Shown here: piece after piece, positions 49,794 to 58,711 of the stretch
Layout of the letters: each line of letters begins with the position of its first letter
How positions within the stretch are numbered: the stretch's first letter is position 1
Assembly: GCF_017948455.1 (NCBI RefSeq)
Contig: NZ_JAFFSU010000006.1
Coordinates: 62,001-126,000, forward strand
DNA from: Streptomyces sp. GESEQ-4
Lineage (GTDB): Bacteria > Actinomycetota > Actinomycetes > Streptomycetales > Streptomycetaceae
Direction of reading: 5' to 3'
Length of the DNA stretch: 64,000 nt
The notes under the pieces: generated by a model
Databases searched by the model: none
Told to the model about the DNA's origin: nothing
Seen by the model: the letters and a program-made list of their open reading frames with translations, nothing else
Translations under genes and position numbers: made by a program

Positions 49794-51335
49794 GTGACGA
49801 TCTCGGTGTCCGATCTTGGGCGACTCGTCGCCGGCCGTTACCTGTTGGTGGAGCGGGTGGGCAGTGGCGGTATGGGTACCGTGTGGCGGGCCGAGGACAA
49901 GCTGCTCGGCCGTCATGTCGCCGTGAAGAAGCTGCACATCCCGCCGCACCTGCACGACGACGAGGTCCGCACGCTCCATGAGCGCACCCGCCGCGAGGCC
50001 CGGAGCGCCGCCCGGATCGCGCACCCCAACGTGATCGTGGTGCATGACGTCGTCGATGACGAGGGCCTGCCGTGCATCGTCATGGAGTACATACCGTCGG
50101 CGACGCTCAGTGACGTGCTGAAGCGGCGGGGCGCGCTGCCTCCCGAGGAGGCGGCCCGGATCGGGCTGGCGATGGCCGCCGCCCTGCGCGCCGCCCACGA
50201 CGCCGGGGTCGTGCACCGGGACGTCAAACCCGCCAACGTGCTGCTCGGTGCCGGCGGTCGGATCGTCCTCACCGACTTCGGGATCGCCATGGAGTCGGGA
50301 ACGTCCTCCCTCACCAAGCCCGGTGAGCTGATCGGCTCCATCCGCTATCTGTCGCCCGAACGCCTCCGGGGCGCCGAGCCCGGTCCCGCCAGCGACCTGT
50401 GGGCCCTGGGGGCGACGCTGTACCAGGTGGTCGAGGGGCAGCACCCGTTCGCCCGCGACACCCCGATCGAGACCGCGTACGCCATCGCAACGGATCCGTA
50501 CGAGCCCTTGCGCAACGCCGGGGACCTGGCCCCGGTCATCGAGGGTCTGCTCGTCAAGGAACCCGGGCAGCGCATGGACGTGCACGAGGTCGAACGCCGC
50601 CTGGGCGATGTGACCGCCACACGGACCGCTCGCCTCGATCCGCCCACACGGTCGGAACGGACCGACACCCCCTCGCCTCCCGCACAGAAGGGCAGTGGCA
50701 ACCGCAGCCGTACGGTGGTGCGGTCGGTGGTGGCAGTGGTGCTCGCCGCCGCTGTGGCGGGCGGCGGCGCACTGTGGTGGCTCAAGGGCCCTGCCGATGA
50801 GCCGAGTTCACAGGCGTCCGGGTCCGGTGCCTCCGCCTCTCCCAGTCCCAGTCCCAGTCCCAGCGCCACCCTGCCGCCGCCGGTGCCCGACGGATATCAG
50901 CTCCAGAAGGCGGGCAGCGGCTTCTCCGTACCCGTACCGGACGGCTGGACCCGCAAGACGCTGGACGGCGGCGAAGTCGCCTTCATCGACCCGTCCGGTC
51001 TGGTCGGGCTCAGGGTCAACGCCATCGAGTTCGCGGGCACCGATCCGCTACGGCACTGGCGTGAGACGGAAGAGGAACAGACCGCCCGCGACAACCCCGG
51101 CTACGAACGCGTGCGGATGGCCGAGACGACCTTCCGCGGACGACCCGCCGGGTACTGGGAGTTCACCTTCGACGGCAGGGCACGGCAGTTCCGGGCGGCG
51201 GAGCTGGCGTTCTCCAGCACCGACGGCACCCAGTACGTGGTCTATCTCTCCGCGCCGAACGCGCAATGGCACAAGTACCGGCAGGTCTTCGACACCGCCG
51301 CCAACGGAGTCCGCGTTAGCGAGACCGGTGAGTGA
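49794..51335 (+). CDS. Transmembrane Ser/Thr protein kinase (PknB-like)
   Basis: 513 residues from GTG 49794 with GGAG upstream; an ATG at 49740 in frame is possible. Kinase domain (about 13-270): Gly loop GSGGMG, Lys in VAVKK, catalytic HRDVKPANV (about 140), DFG (about 162) and SPERLRG. One transmembrane helix (about 308-330) leads to a Ser/Pro linker and an exterior domain of about 160 residues with no PASTA repeats. The gene converges on a MerR-PP2C fusion, giving a kinase/phosphatase pair. Confidence 0.9.
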   Translation: MTISVSDLGRLVAGRYLLVERVGSGGMGTVWRAEDKLLGRHVAVKKLHIPPHLHDDEVRTLHERTRREARSAARIAHPNVIVVHDVVDDEGLPCIVMEYIPSATLSDVLKRRGALPPEEAARIGLAMAAALRAAHDAGVVHRDVKPANVLLGAGGRIVLTDFGIAMESGTSSLTKPGELIGSIRYLSPERLRGAEPGPASDLWALGATLYQVVEGQHPFARDTPIETAYAIATDPYEPLRNAGDLAPVIEGLLVKEPGQRMDVHEVERRLGDVTATRTARLDPPTRSERTDTPSPPAQKGSGNRSRTVVRSVVAVVLAAAVAGGGALWWLKGPADEPSSQASGSGASASPSPSPSPSATLPPPVPDGYQLQKAGSGFSVPVPDGWTRKTLDGGEVAFIDPSGLVGLRVNAIEFAGTDPLRHWRETEEEQTARDNPGYERVRMAETTFRGRPAGYWEFTFDGRARQFRAAELAFSSTDGTQYVVYLSAPNAQWHKYRQVFDTAANGVRVSETGE

Positions 51336-51445
51336 GACCGGCTAGCCAGACCGGCTGAGGAAATCGTCCGTCGAAGCTGTTGCATCGCGCAACAAAACGC
51401 AGAACGCACCCAGGTGAGGGACCGACGCGGACGCCCCCGGGACTT

Positions 51446-52558
51446 CTACTCGTCCTGAACCGCCGTCCACTCCCCGGCCCGGACGACGTCGGCGACCACA
51501 CAGCTGACGTTGTCCGGGCCGCCAGCGTCGTTGGCGGCGTCGACCAGGGCTCGTACCGCGGTGTCCGGGTCCGGGACAGAGAGGAGGAGGTGCCGGATGC
51601 GGTCTTCGGGGACGACGCCGTACAGCCCGTCCGAGCAGAGGAGGTAGCGGTCGCCGACGCGAGTCTCGTGCAGACGCAGGTCAGGGGCGGCGGGCGGGCC
51701 GCTCCCCATGGACTTGAGCAGGAGCATCCGCTGCGGATGGGACCCGGCCTCCTCCGGCGTCAACCGGCCCTCGTCGATCATCGACTGGACGACGGTGTGA
51801 TCGTGGGTGATCCGGAAGAGGCCGCCGTCCCGCAGCAGATACGCGCGGCTGTCGCCGATGTGGACGAGGGCCAGCTGGGAGCCCGTCCACAGCACGGCGG
51901 TGAGGGTGGTACCGGCCTCCTCGCCGTCGGCCGCGACATCCCGAACCGCGTCGGTCGCCCCCTGCACGGCATCCTCCAGCAGCCCGAGGACGCTACCGGC
52001 CGGCACCTCGTCCCCGTCCAGGAACTTCAGCGCCTGCACGGCTGCGCTGCTGGCGGGCGCACCCGCAGGCCCGTACCCGTCGGCCACGGCGAGCAGCCGC
52101 GCGCCCGCGTACGCGGTGTCCTGGTTGGCGGGGCGTACCCGTCCGATGTCCGAGTGGGCGGCGTAACGCAGTTCCAGCATGCTGGTGCCTCTTTCCGATA
52201 TGCCCGGTCCATCCGCTACGGCGGACAGCTGATCGACGAGGAACGAGGCGAGGTCACGCCGGACCGCCGTCTCGGCCTCGACGCCGGCCCAGTAGGCACG
52301 GATCTCCCGAGCGGCGGCGGCGCGCTCAAGACCGCACACCGCACGGATCCGCGCCAACGGCATCCCCAGCCGCCGCAGCCACGCCACCAGCCGGGCCCGC
52401 TCCAACTGGCCGGGCGCGTAATAGCGGTAGCCGGTGTCCGGGTCGACGTGGGCGGGCCGCAGCAGGTCCAGTTCGTCGTACAGCCGCAGTGCTTTGGGCG
52501 TGAGCCGGGACGCGTTCGAGAAGGCGCCGATCGTGAGCAGATCCATTCGCAGATCCAT
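51446..52558 (-). CDS. MerR-PP2C fusion: DNA-binding protein phosphatase
   Basis: 370 residues from ATG 52558 with GGGGGAG 8 nt upstream. Residues about 5-75 form a MerR winged helix (IGAFSNASRLTPKALRLYDELDLL, TGYRYYAPGQLERA). Residues about 130-365 are a PP2C phosphatase: NQDTAYAG, VADGYG, TTLTAVLW, HIGDSRAYLLRDG, LLCSDGLYG and GGPDNVSCVVADV, so the metal-binding aspartates are kept. A regulator whose DNA binding may depend on phospho-protein status, or a phosphatase delivered to DNA. Adjacent and convergent to a Ser/Thr kinase. Confidence 0.9.
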   Translation of the reverse strand: MDLRMDLLTIGAFSNASRLTPKALRLYDELDLLRPAHVDPDTGYRYYAPGQLERARLVAWLRRLGMPLARIRAVCGLERAAAAREIRAYWAGVEAETAVRRDLASFLVDQLSAVADGPGISERGTSMLELRYAAHSDIGRVRPANQDTAYAGARLLAVADGYGPAGAPASSAAVQALKFLDGDEVPAGSVLGLLEDAVQGATDAVRDVAADGEEAGTTLTAVLWTGSQLALVHIGDSRAYLLRDGGLFRITHDHTVVQSMIDEGRLTPEEAGSHPQRMLLLKSMGSGPPAAPDLRLHETRVGDRYLLCSDGLYGVVPEDRIRHLLLSVPDPDTAVRALVDAANDAGGPDNVSCVVADVVRAGEWTAVQDE

Positions 52559-52684
52559 CCGTGAGCTCCCCCTGTTCCGCCACCGATGCTGGGGCTTCAC
52601 CAAGGGTGAAGGTCAAATGGGTTGTCGCGGTTGCGGGCGTGACGGTTAGCCTGCGGGAACGCCGTACGAGAATGGAGTCCCGCC

Positions 52685-53557
52685 GTGCCCCGAGTCGCCC
52701 TCGTCACCTACGACCCCCGACCGGAGCCCAGCAAGGACGCCGACCTCCCCGTGCTGCTGCGGGCGCTGCGCGAGGCCGGGGCCGAGGCGGAGGCGGTGTA
52801 TTGGGACGACACCGAGGCCGACTGGGCCGCGTACGACCTGGCCGTCATCCGCTCCACCTGGGACTACAGCTGGCGGGCGGACGAATTCCTGGCGTGGACG
52901 CAGAAGTGCGCGACCCTGACACGGCTGGCGAACCCGGCCGAGGTCGTGCGGTGGAACGCGGACAAGCGGTACCTCGGGGATCTTGCGGGGGCGGGAGTGC
53001 CGGTCGTCTCGACCAGCTACATAGCCCCCGGGGAGCCGGCCAGCCTCCCCGACACCCACGAGTACGTCCTCAAGCCCACCACCGGCGCCGGCTCCCGCTA
53101 TGCCGCCCGGTACACCGCCGACGACCACGACACGGCCGTACGGCATCTTGCGCGGATGCACGATGAGGGGCTGACCGCGATGGTCCAGCCGTACATGCGC
53201 GGCATCGACGTCTCCGGCGAGCGCGCGTTGCAGTTCTTCGGCGGAGGGTTGCTGCACGCCAGCCGCAAACGGGCGGTGCTCACACCAGGCACGGCATACG
53301 ACGCCCCCAAGGTGGCCCACCCGGACCTCGCCCCCTGGACCCCGAGTCCGTCCGAACTCGCCGTCGCCGAACAGGCGTTGGCCGCCGTACCGGACGCGAC
53401 GGACCTGCTCTACGCCCGCCTGGACCTCGTGGACGGCCCCGACGGCGAACCACGCGTGATGGAACTGGAACTGGTCGAGCCGAACCTGTTCCTGTTTCTG
53501 CACCCGACGTCGGTGCCGGCGGTCAGTGACGCGATCCTGGCGGCGGTTGCGCGGTAG
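52685..53557 (+). CDS. ATP-grasp domain protein
   Basis: 290 residues, GTG start with GGAG. N-terminal ALVTYDPRP and an IRSTWDYSW segment (about 58) lead to an ATP-grasp fold with LKPTTGAGSR (about 128) and metal-binding MELELVEPNLFL (about 261-272). Likely a carboxylate-amine/thiol ligase of glutathione-synthetase type; substrate unknown. No partner gene evident. Confidence 0.82.
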   Translation: MPRVALVTYDPRPEPSKDADLPVLLRALREAGAEAEAVYWDDTEADWAAYDLAVIRSTWDYSWRADEFLAWTQKCATLTRLANPAEVVRWNADKRYLGDLAGAGVPVVSTSYIAPGEPASLPDTHEYVLKPTTGAGSRYAARYTADDHDTAVRHLARMHDEGLTAMVQPYMRGIDVSGERALQFFGGGLLHASRKRAVLTPGTAYDAPKVAHPDLAPWTPSPSELAVAEQALAAVPDATDLLYARLDLVDGPDGEPRVMELELVEPNLFLFLHPTSVPAVSDAILAAVAR

Positions 53558-53635
53558 CCCCTAGGGCCGTGTCCCCGACCTCTTTCCGGGATGTTCCCGA
53601 TGTATGGGGATGGGGCACCTTGGTCAACTTTTCCC

Positions 53636-54850
53636 ATGAGCCGTCAACAGTCCTCTCGTGGACTCCCCATCGCCCTTGCCGTCGCAGCCGTCGCCCTGGG
53701 AACGCTCGCCGCTGCCACCGCCGCACCGGCCGGGCCAGCCCACCATGATCCGCCCCGGTTACACGCGAAGACCCAGGCCGTACTGAACGAGATCGTCGCG
53801 CAAGGCACTCCCGGCGTCATCGCCCGGGTACGAGACGCGCGCGGCGTGTGGGACGGCCGGGCCGGTGTCGGTGACCTGGTCACCGAGCGACCGAGGAGTA
53901 CCAGCGAGAAGTTCCGTATCGCCAGCGTGACCAAGACCTTCACCGCCACGGTGCTGCTCCGGCTCGAAGCCGAGGGCAGGCTTTCGCTGGACGACAGTGT
54001 GGAGAAATGGCTGCCCGGGGTGGTGCGCGGCAAGGGCTACCGGCCCGGGAACATCACCGTGCGGCACCTGCTCAACCACACGAGCGGCATCTTCGACTAC
54101 AACATGGACGACGGCTTCCGCGCCCTGTACGCGGGTGACGAGTTCGACCGGAACCGCCACACCAGGTGGTCCCCGAAGGAGCTGGTGGACATCGCGCTCG
54201 CCCACCCGCCCAACTTCCAGCCGGAGCAGGGCAGCAGGCCCGGCAGGCCAGGCAGGTGGGACTATTCCGACACCAACTACATCGTCGCCGGCATGGTCAT
54301 CGAGAAGGCCACCGGCGGCACCTACGCGCAGGCGGTCGAGCGTCTCGTCATCCGGCCGCTCGGTCTGCCCGGCACGATCGTGCCGGGCACCTCGCCCCGA
54401 CTGCCCGCGCCCCACGCGCGGCACTACTCCACGCTGTTCGAGGACGGGCCGGAGGCGAAGGTACGCGACGTCACCGAGTTCAGCCCCACCGTCGCCTTCT
54501 CTGCCGGGCAGATGATCTCGACCGTCTCAGACGTGAACACCTTCCTGTCCAAGCTCCTGGCCGGTCAGCTGCTGCCGCCCGCCCAGCAGCGGCAGCTGCT
54601 CGACGCGGTCCACGTCGACGGGGACAAGGGACACGGTGGTCCGCAGGACCGCTACGGCCTCGGCATACGGCACTTCAAACTCAAGGAGGGCTGCTGGGCC
54701 TGGGGCCACGGCGGCATGATCCCCGGCTCCGCGACCCGAACGCTCGCCTCGGCGGACGGCCGGCACGTCATGACCATGAACCGCAACGGCGACTGGGGCG
54801 AACAGCGACTGGAGGACGCGGCGGTCGAGACCGAGTTCTGCGGGCCCTGA
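53636..54850 (+). CDS. Secreted serine hydrolase, beta-lactamase/DD-peptidase family
   Basis: 404 residues from ATG 53636 (weak RBS). A signal peptide with Arg pair and Ala-rich core (about 8-30). S-x-x-K is in ASVTKTF (about 98), Y-x-N position in YSDTNY (about 222), HGG in GHGGMIPG (about 363). Same architecture as the enzyme at 48359 and probably a distant paralogue. Confidence 0.87.
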   Translation: MSRQQSSRGLPIALAVAAVALGTLAAATAAPAGPAHHDPPRLHAKTQAVLNEIVAQGTPGVIARVRDARGVWDGRAGVGDLVTERPRSTSEKFRIASVTKTFTATVLLRLEAEGRLSLDDSVEKWLPGVVRGKGYRPGNITVRHLLNHTSGIFDYNMDDGFRALYAGDEFDRNRHTRWSPKELVDIALAHPPNFQPEQGSRPGRPGRWDYSDTNYIVAGMVIEKATGGTYAQAVERLVIRPLGLPGTIVPGTSPRLPAPHARHYSTLFEDGPEAKVRDVTEFSPTVAFSAGQMISTVSDVNTFLSKLLAGQLLPPAQQRQLLDAVHVDGDKGHGGPQDRYGLGIRHFKLKEGCWAWGHGGMIPGSATRTLASADGRHVMTMNRNGDWGEQRLEDAAVETEFCGP

Positions 54851-55022
54851 CACCCTGGGTTCCCTGCCCCGCGACGTCTGCCCGCGCGCACATGGCGACA
54901 CAACCGCTCCAGCGCGTCGCCGGCGGATCGACATCACCGCCTGGGAAGCGCGTTCATGGCAGTGGTGATCCGGGCTTCTGCGGTTACCTACTGCGGAGCT
55001 GGGACCGGGGCCGCGGAAAGCC
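54851..55022. other. Intergenic region between convergent genes
   Basis: 172 nt between the serine hydrolase and a leftward methyltransferase. I see no strong hairpin, repeat or small ORF. Confidence 0.4.
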
Positions 55023-55676
55023 TCAGGCGCGGGCCCGGACGATGAGCGTGCCGATGTGTCCGGCCTCGGGGGCATCCACAATCGTCGCTTCAGCGGTGGC
55101 GAACCCAGCACGGAGCAGATGCCGCTCCCACACCGCGGGCTTGTAGCTGTACCGGTAGGTGAACATCGCCTTGCCCGCGAAGCCTCCCTTGTACATGCCC
55201 TGCGGCCCGTAGGCCCCGGGGATCGCGGGTGGCTGTGAGAACACGAGGACGCCGCCCGGGACCAGGTGTGCGCGGACGAGGGGGAAGAGGCGGGATGGGT
55301 CGGTGAACCATGCCGCGCCGAAGATCGAGTACACGGCGTCGTACCGGCCCTCGTCTGCGGCGAGCCAGTCGATGATCTCGCCCTGCTGGATCCGTACACC
55401 GAGCGGGGCCCACTTCTCGCCCGCGAGTTGCACCATGCGCGGCGACAGGTCGACCCCGGTCGCTTTGACGCCCCGCTGTGCGAGGTGGGCGAGGGCGCGG
55501 CCCGTGCCGCAGCCGATCTCCAGGACGGACTCCGGGGCACCGAGGAGTTCGGGACCGGGCCCGTGGCCGGCGTACTGCGTCCAGCAGAACGAGGGTGGGG
55601 CGTCGTCCTTGAACGCGGATTCGGCGTAGGTGTCCCACAGTTCGGTCTCGGCGGCGATGTCGTGCGGTACGGGCAC
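55023..55676 (-). CDS. Class I SAM-dependent methyltransferase
   Basis: 217 residues, ATG 55676. Motif I VLEIGCGTGRAL (about 51-62), GVDLSPRMV (about 74), a YDAVYSIFGAAWF motif IV region (about 112) and LVPGGVLVFSQPP (about 138). UbiE-like small-molecule methyltransferase; substrate unknown. Next to the frameshift-rich island. Confidence 0.87.
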   Translation of the reverse strand: MPVPHDIAAETELWDTYAESAFKDDAPPSFCWTQYAGHGPGPELLGAPESVLEIGCGTGRALAHLAQRGVKATGVDLSPRMVQLAGEKWAPLGVRIQQGEIIDWLAADEGRYDAVYSIFGAAWFTDPSRLFPLVRAHLVPGGVLVFSQPPAIPGAYGPQGMYKGGFAGKAMFTYRYSYKPAVWERHLLRAGFATAEATIVDAPEAGHIGTLIVRARA

Positions 55677-55759
55677 GGGCGCGTTCCTTCGGATTGTCGG
55701 GATGCCGGAGCCCCCACCCTCGGGGAGATGTGTGAGGGCGGGGGCCGACTGTAGCGGGG

Positions 55760-56261
55760 TCAGTGGCTGTCGGGGACCTTGTCGTCGCAGGGAGAGCAGT
55801 CAGTGCCGTCGATGGCCCACAGTTCCTCGTCGATTGCCCAGCCCTGGCTCTTGAGGAAGTCGCCGGTGCGCAGGCACAGGCCGTCGCGGCGGCGCTCGAT
55901 GAACGGGGCGTGGTGCTTGGAATCGGCCGCCGTTGTACAGGCGGCAGATGCCCCACCAGACGGGTGTGTCGAGGATGAGTTGATGGACGCCGATGTCGAC
56001 GAGTTTGCCGACGCCGAGGTGCACGTCGGGATTCTCGATGGAGCCGAGGACGTACATAACGGCGTTGCCGAGGATCCGCTCGGCCATGTCGCGGACCATC
56101 GTGTGGTCGCGGAGCAGTAGGGCGACCTCGCGGTCCCACAGGCTCATGCCGGAGTCGAAGACGTTGACGGTCAGCTCGGTGATGTGCGGTGCGACCGAGT
56201 TCAGCAGCTCTTGCGGGTCACGGGTGCGGGTTGCGGCGGGACGTTCCAACGCGACGGTCAC
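55760..56261 (-). pseudogene. Frameshifted small Streptomyces protein (glycine-rich-domain type neighbourhood)
   Basis: Starts at GTG 56261 with AGGAGG 6 nt upstream. The frame reads sensibly to about residue 114 (LVDIGVHQLILDTPVWWGICRLY, cut here), but then turns to Arg/Pro-rich nonsense. A continuation typical of a real protein lies in another frame: HHAPFIERRRDG, FLKSQGWAIDEELW, GTDCSPCDDKVPDSH, stop at 55760. Removing one C of the CC at 55919-55920 (minus strand TTCC) joins the two parts. Either a genuine frameshift mutation or a sequence error. Function unknown; co-oriented with DUF6415 and a CxxC peptide. Confidence 0.65.
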
Positions 56262-56454
56262 GTGGTCCTCCTGTTGTGGACGGTCGCCTCCGGCCGGAGG
56301 CGACCGTCCCTTCGAGGGTGCAGGGCAGGCGGGTCAGTGGTTCGACAGAGCGCGGGCGGGCCCGAGTTGGCGGGCTCGTGTCCACGAGCACTGAGTCGTC
56401 GGGATCGGTGATCGGCTCGTCGCAGTGACGGCAGATGTGCAGCGTCCCCGTCAC
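56218..56454 (-). CDS. Small CxxC protein, C-terminus uncertain
   Basis: 78 codons from GTG 56454, which overlaps the DUF6415 stop (GTGA). HICRHCDEPI near residue 7 is a zinc-knuckle-like CxxC pair followed by an acidic turn. As written the frame runs through a 32-bp palindrome and 44 bp into the next gene. A different frame from about 56380 on (NSGPPAL, then TTDPPAL) ends in TGA at 56258, sharing GTGA with the next start, which would be the more usual layout; so a frameshift here too is possible. Confidence 0.5.
   Translation of the reverse strand: MTGTLHICRHCDEPITDPDDSVLVDTSPPTRARPRSVEPLTRLPCTLEGTVASGRRRPSTTGGPRDRRVGTSRRNPHP
56278..56309. repeat. Perfect 32-bp palindrome
   Basis: GGACGGTCGCCTCCGG (56278-56293) directly abuts its exact complement (56294-56309). 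It lies just upstream of the RBS at 56265-56272 of the frameshifted gene, so it could be a terminator/attenuator or an operator. Confidence 0.7.
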
Positions 56455-56840
56455 GGGCGCCCGTTCAGCGTCTCGAAGTGGTCGCACAGCGAGTTCAGGG
56501 AACGGGCCAGACGGCGGGCGTGGGCAACACCGGCATCGAGCCTGGCGAGCGGTGTAACGGCCATCTTCCGGCGCGCCTCACCGACGCAGGCCATGGCGCA
56601 GTACGACTGCACGCTCTTGAGCCGGTTCCCCGCGGCCCGCTCCACCTCCGGGACGAGCAACTCCAGGTGGCCGCGCAGCACGAGGGCAAGCGCGTCGACC
56701 TCGGTGGCTGTCGGCGGCAGCGCCTCCGGACCGTCATCGGGGCCGAGGAGACGGCGCGCGTTCTCCCTCATCATTTCCAGGTCGGGAGGAGCCTGATCGC
56801 ACTCTTCGACGGCCGGTGGGCGGGCTGTAGCTTGGGCCAT
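56451..56840 (-). CDS. DUF6415-family protein
   Basis: 129 residues, ATG 56840. All-helical, with LVLRGHLELLVPEVERAA (about 52-69), ACVGEARRKM and VAHARRLARSLNSLCDHFETL near the end. I recognise it as the DUF6415 family found beside XRE/DUF6879 genes in Streptomyces, labelled a natural-product-biosynthesis protein without known activity. First gene of a leftward trio; divergent from the DUF6879/XRE operon. Confidence 0.8.
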   Translation of the reverse strand: MAQATARPPAVEECDQAPPDLEMMRENARRLLGPDDGPEALPPTATEVDALALVLRGHLELLVPEVERAAGNRLKSVQSYCAMACVGEARRKMAVTPLARLDAGVAHARRLARSLNSLCDHFETLNGRP

Positions 56841-56953
56841 GTCGGCGCTCCTCAGCAGCGTTGGCCACGCCCCGGGAGGCCTCCACCTCGCCGGGTCTTT
56901 CCGTAGCTCCCGACGCTAGAAGTGCAGTCTGCGCAACCTCCAGGAATGTGCAT

Positions 56954-57020
56954 GGATGTACACCCGTCTTGTTTGCGGTCTTGACCTGCCAACTGCTCCA
57001 CACGACCGTGGTGTACATCC
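56954..57020. promoter_or_regulatory. Paired 11-bp boxes in divergent promoter region
   Basis: GGATGTACACC (56954-56964) and its exact inverse GGTGTACATCC (57010-57020), with a TTGACC -35-like element (56981-56986) between. Each contains a TGTACA core. Candidate operators for the XRE protein encoded downstream. Confidence 0.5.
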
Positions 57021-57048
57021 CTGAACACCATGAGCAGCGGAGGCGATT

Positions 57049-57309
57049 GTGGACCTACGGTTCATCGGGATCGACCCCAACACCGGCGACGGCGAAAGCC
57101 CCACCGTGTGGGTCGACCAGGAGAAGCAGGAACTCGTACTCCAAGGCTGGAAGCCGGGTCCGGAACTTGAAGCGGCGTGTGCGCAGTTCGAGGTGCCCGG
57201 CCACGCGGTGGGGATCCCGGACCACGAGGCCGTGATCCGTATCCCCGCCAGGATGGTGCCGATGATCAGGGAGGCCTGCGATGCCGTCGAGCGTGCCGAC
57301 GTTTCCTGA
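57049..57309 (+). CDS. Small hypothetical protein
   Basis: 86 residues, GTG start with GGAGG about 10 nt upstream. No recognised domain; begins DLRFIGIDPNTGDGE and ends VPMIREACDAVERADVS. Commonly seen beside DUF6879/XRE pairs as far as I recall. Overlaps the next gene by 29 bp, suggesting coupling. Confidence 0.68.
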   Translation: MDLRFIGIDPNTGDGESPTVWVDQEKQELVLQGWKPGPELEAACAQFEVPGHAVGIPDHEAVIRIPARMVPMIREACDAVERADVS

Positions 57310-57808
57310 ACTGCTCGGCTCGGCAACGAGCACGGCCGTCCATCTGGAGATGCGCGACAGCTACGCCGTCGACTACGAGAACGGGCCGTTCGCCGACTGG
57401 CGGGCTGGCTTCCGTCACGACCCCGCGGACCGGGCGTCCTGGTGGCGTCCGTGGCTCGACCTGATCCAGGAGACCGTGGGCCGCGGCGTCGTCGTCCGCC
57501 GGGCCCGTATCGTGTCCGAGCCGGTCAGCGAATACACCCGCTTCCTCTACGACGGCACGTTCACCAACGTCGCCGCGGGCGAACAGGTGCGCTGGCTTGC
57601 TCGCCGCCGTGCTTCAGACATCGCCCTGCCGGGAAACGACTTCTGGCTGATCGATGGCCGGCTGATCCGGTGGAACCACTTCACCGGCGAAGGCGCGTCC
57701 GGAGGCGGGGAGATCAGCGATGATCCGGCCGCGGTGAAGCTGTGCGCCGACGCCTTCGAAGCGGTGTGGGAGCGAGCCATCCCGCACGACAAGTACAAGA
57801 TCAGCTAG
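57281..57808 (+). CDS. DUF6879 protein
   Basis: 175 residues, ATG with GGGAGG upstream. HLEMRDSYAV (about 22), the RRARIVSEPVSEYTRF segment (about 74) and NDFWLIDGRLIRWNHFTG (about 117-134) identify DUF6879, the usual partner of an XRE/DUF5753 regulator. Function unknown. Confidence 0.86.
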   Translation: MPSSVPTFPELLGSATSTAVHLEMRDSYAVDYENGPFADWRAGFRHDPADRASWWRPWLDLIQETVGRGVVVRRARIVSEPVSEYTRFLYDGTFTNVAAGEQVRWLARRRASDIALPGNDFWLIDGRLIRWNHFTGEGASGGGEISDDPAAVKLCADAFEAVWERAIPHDKYKIS

Positions 57809-57831
57809 CACGGAAGGCGCACGCCCAGCTC

Positions 57832-58683
57832 ATGCCCATCTCTCCCTCGTCCTCGGCGCAGGCCGCCCGAAAAGCAGTAGCCGGACGGCTGAAGGAACTT
57901 CGCGCCGACGCCGGGATCACCGGCCCCGAGCTGGCCGCGCGCTGCGGCTGGAGCCACCCGAAGACGTACCGGATCGAGGCTGCCCGCACGCCGCCGTCAG
58001 CTGACGACATCCGTCGTTGGTGCGAGGCGTGCGGCGCCGCGGGCCAGGCCGAGGACATCATCGCCCAGTCCCGCACCGCCGAGTCCATGTACACGGAATG
58101 GCGACGCAAGGTGCGCACTGGCCTCAAGCAACTCCAGAACAGCTACGTGCACTTGTTCCGGTCCACGCAGCTCTTCCGCGTCTACTCGCCCACGCTCGTG
58201 CCCGGCCTGCTCCAGACCGAGGGATACGCGACGGGCCTGCTCTCCTCGATCACAGAGTTCCGCGACATCCCCAACGACGTCGGGGAAGCCGTAGCCGCGA
58301 GGCTGGAACGATCCCGGATCCTGCACGAACCCGGGCACCACTTCGTGATGGTCATCGAAGAGCCGGTCCTCTACTACCGACTGGGCGACAGCGATGCGAT
58401 GGCCGCCCAGCTCGGCTACCTGCTCACCGCTGGCGCGCTGCCGTCGGTGTCGCTGGGCATCATCCCCAGCGCGACCGAGGAACGCGCCATGTGGCCACAG
58501 GAGTTGTTCCACGTGTACGACGACGCGCTTGTGTCGGTGGAGCTGCTTTCGGCGCGCGTCCAAGTCACCCAGCCCTCGGAGATCGCCCTGTACGTGAAGG
58601 CGTTCGAGCAACTGCGCGGCATGGCCGTGTACGGGGCCGACGCTCGCGCGTTGATCGTGAAGGCCATCGAGGTGCTGAGATGA
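57832..58683 (+). CDS. XRE-family regulator with DUF5753
   Basis: 283 residues from ATG 57832. Helix-turn-helix at about 13-65 (GITGPELAARCGWSHPKTYRIE), then DUF5753 with TLVPGLLQTEGYAT (about 123) and the VLYYRLGD segment. Second such regulator in the window, here with DUF6879 instead of DUF397. Boxes at 56954/57010 are its likely target. Confidence 0.9.
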   Translation: MPISPSSSAQAARKAVAGRLKELRADAGITGPELAARCGWSHPKTYRIEAARTPPSADDIRRWCEACGAAGQAEDIIAQSRTAESMYTEWRRKVRTGLKQLQNSYVHLFRSTQLFRVYSPTLVPGLLQTEGYATGLLSSITEFRDIPNDVGEAVAARLERSRILHEPGHHFVMVIEEPVLYYRLGDSDAMAAQLGYLLTAGALPSVSLGIIPSATEERAMWPQELFHVYDDALVSVELLSARVQVTQPSEIALYVKAFEQLRGMAVYGADARALIVKAIEVLR

Positions 58684-58711
58684 CCCGGGTGCAGGGCCTA
58701 CCCTCCCCGGC

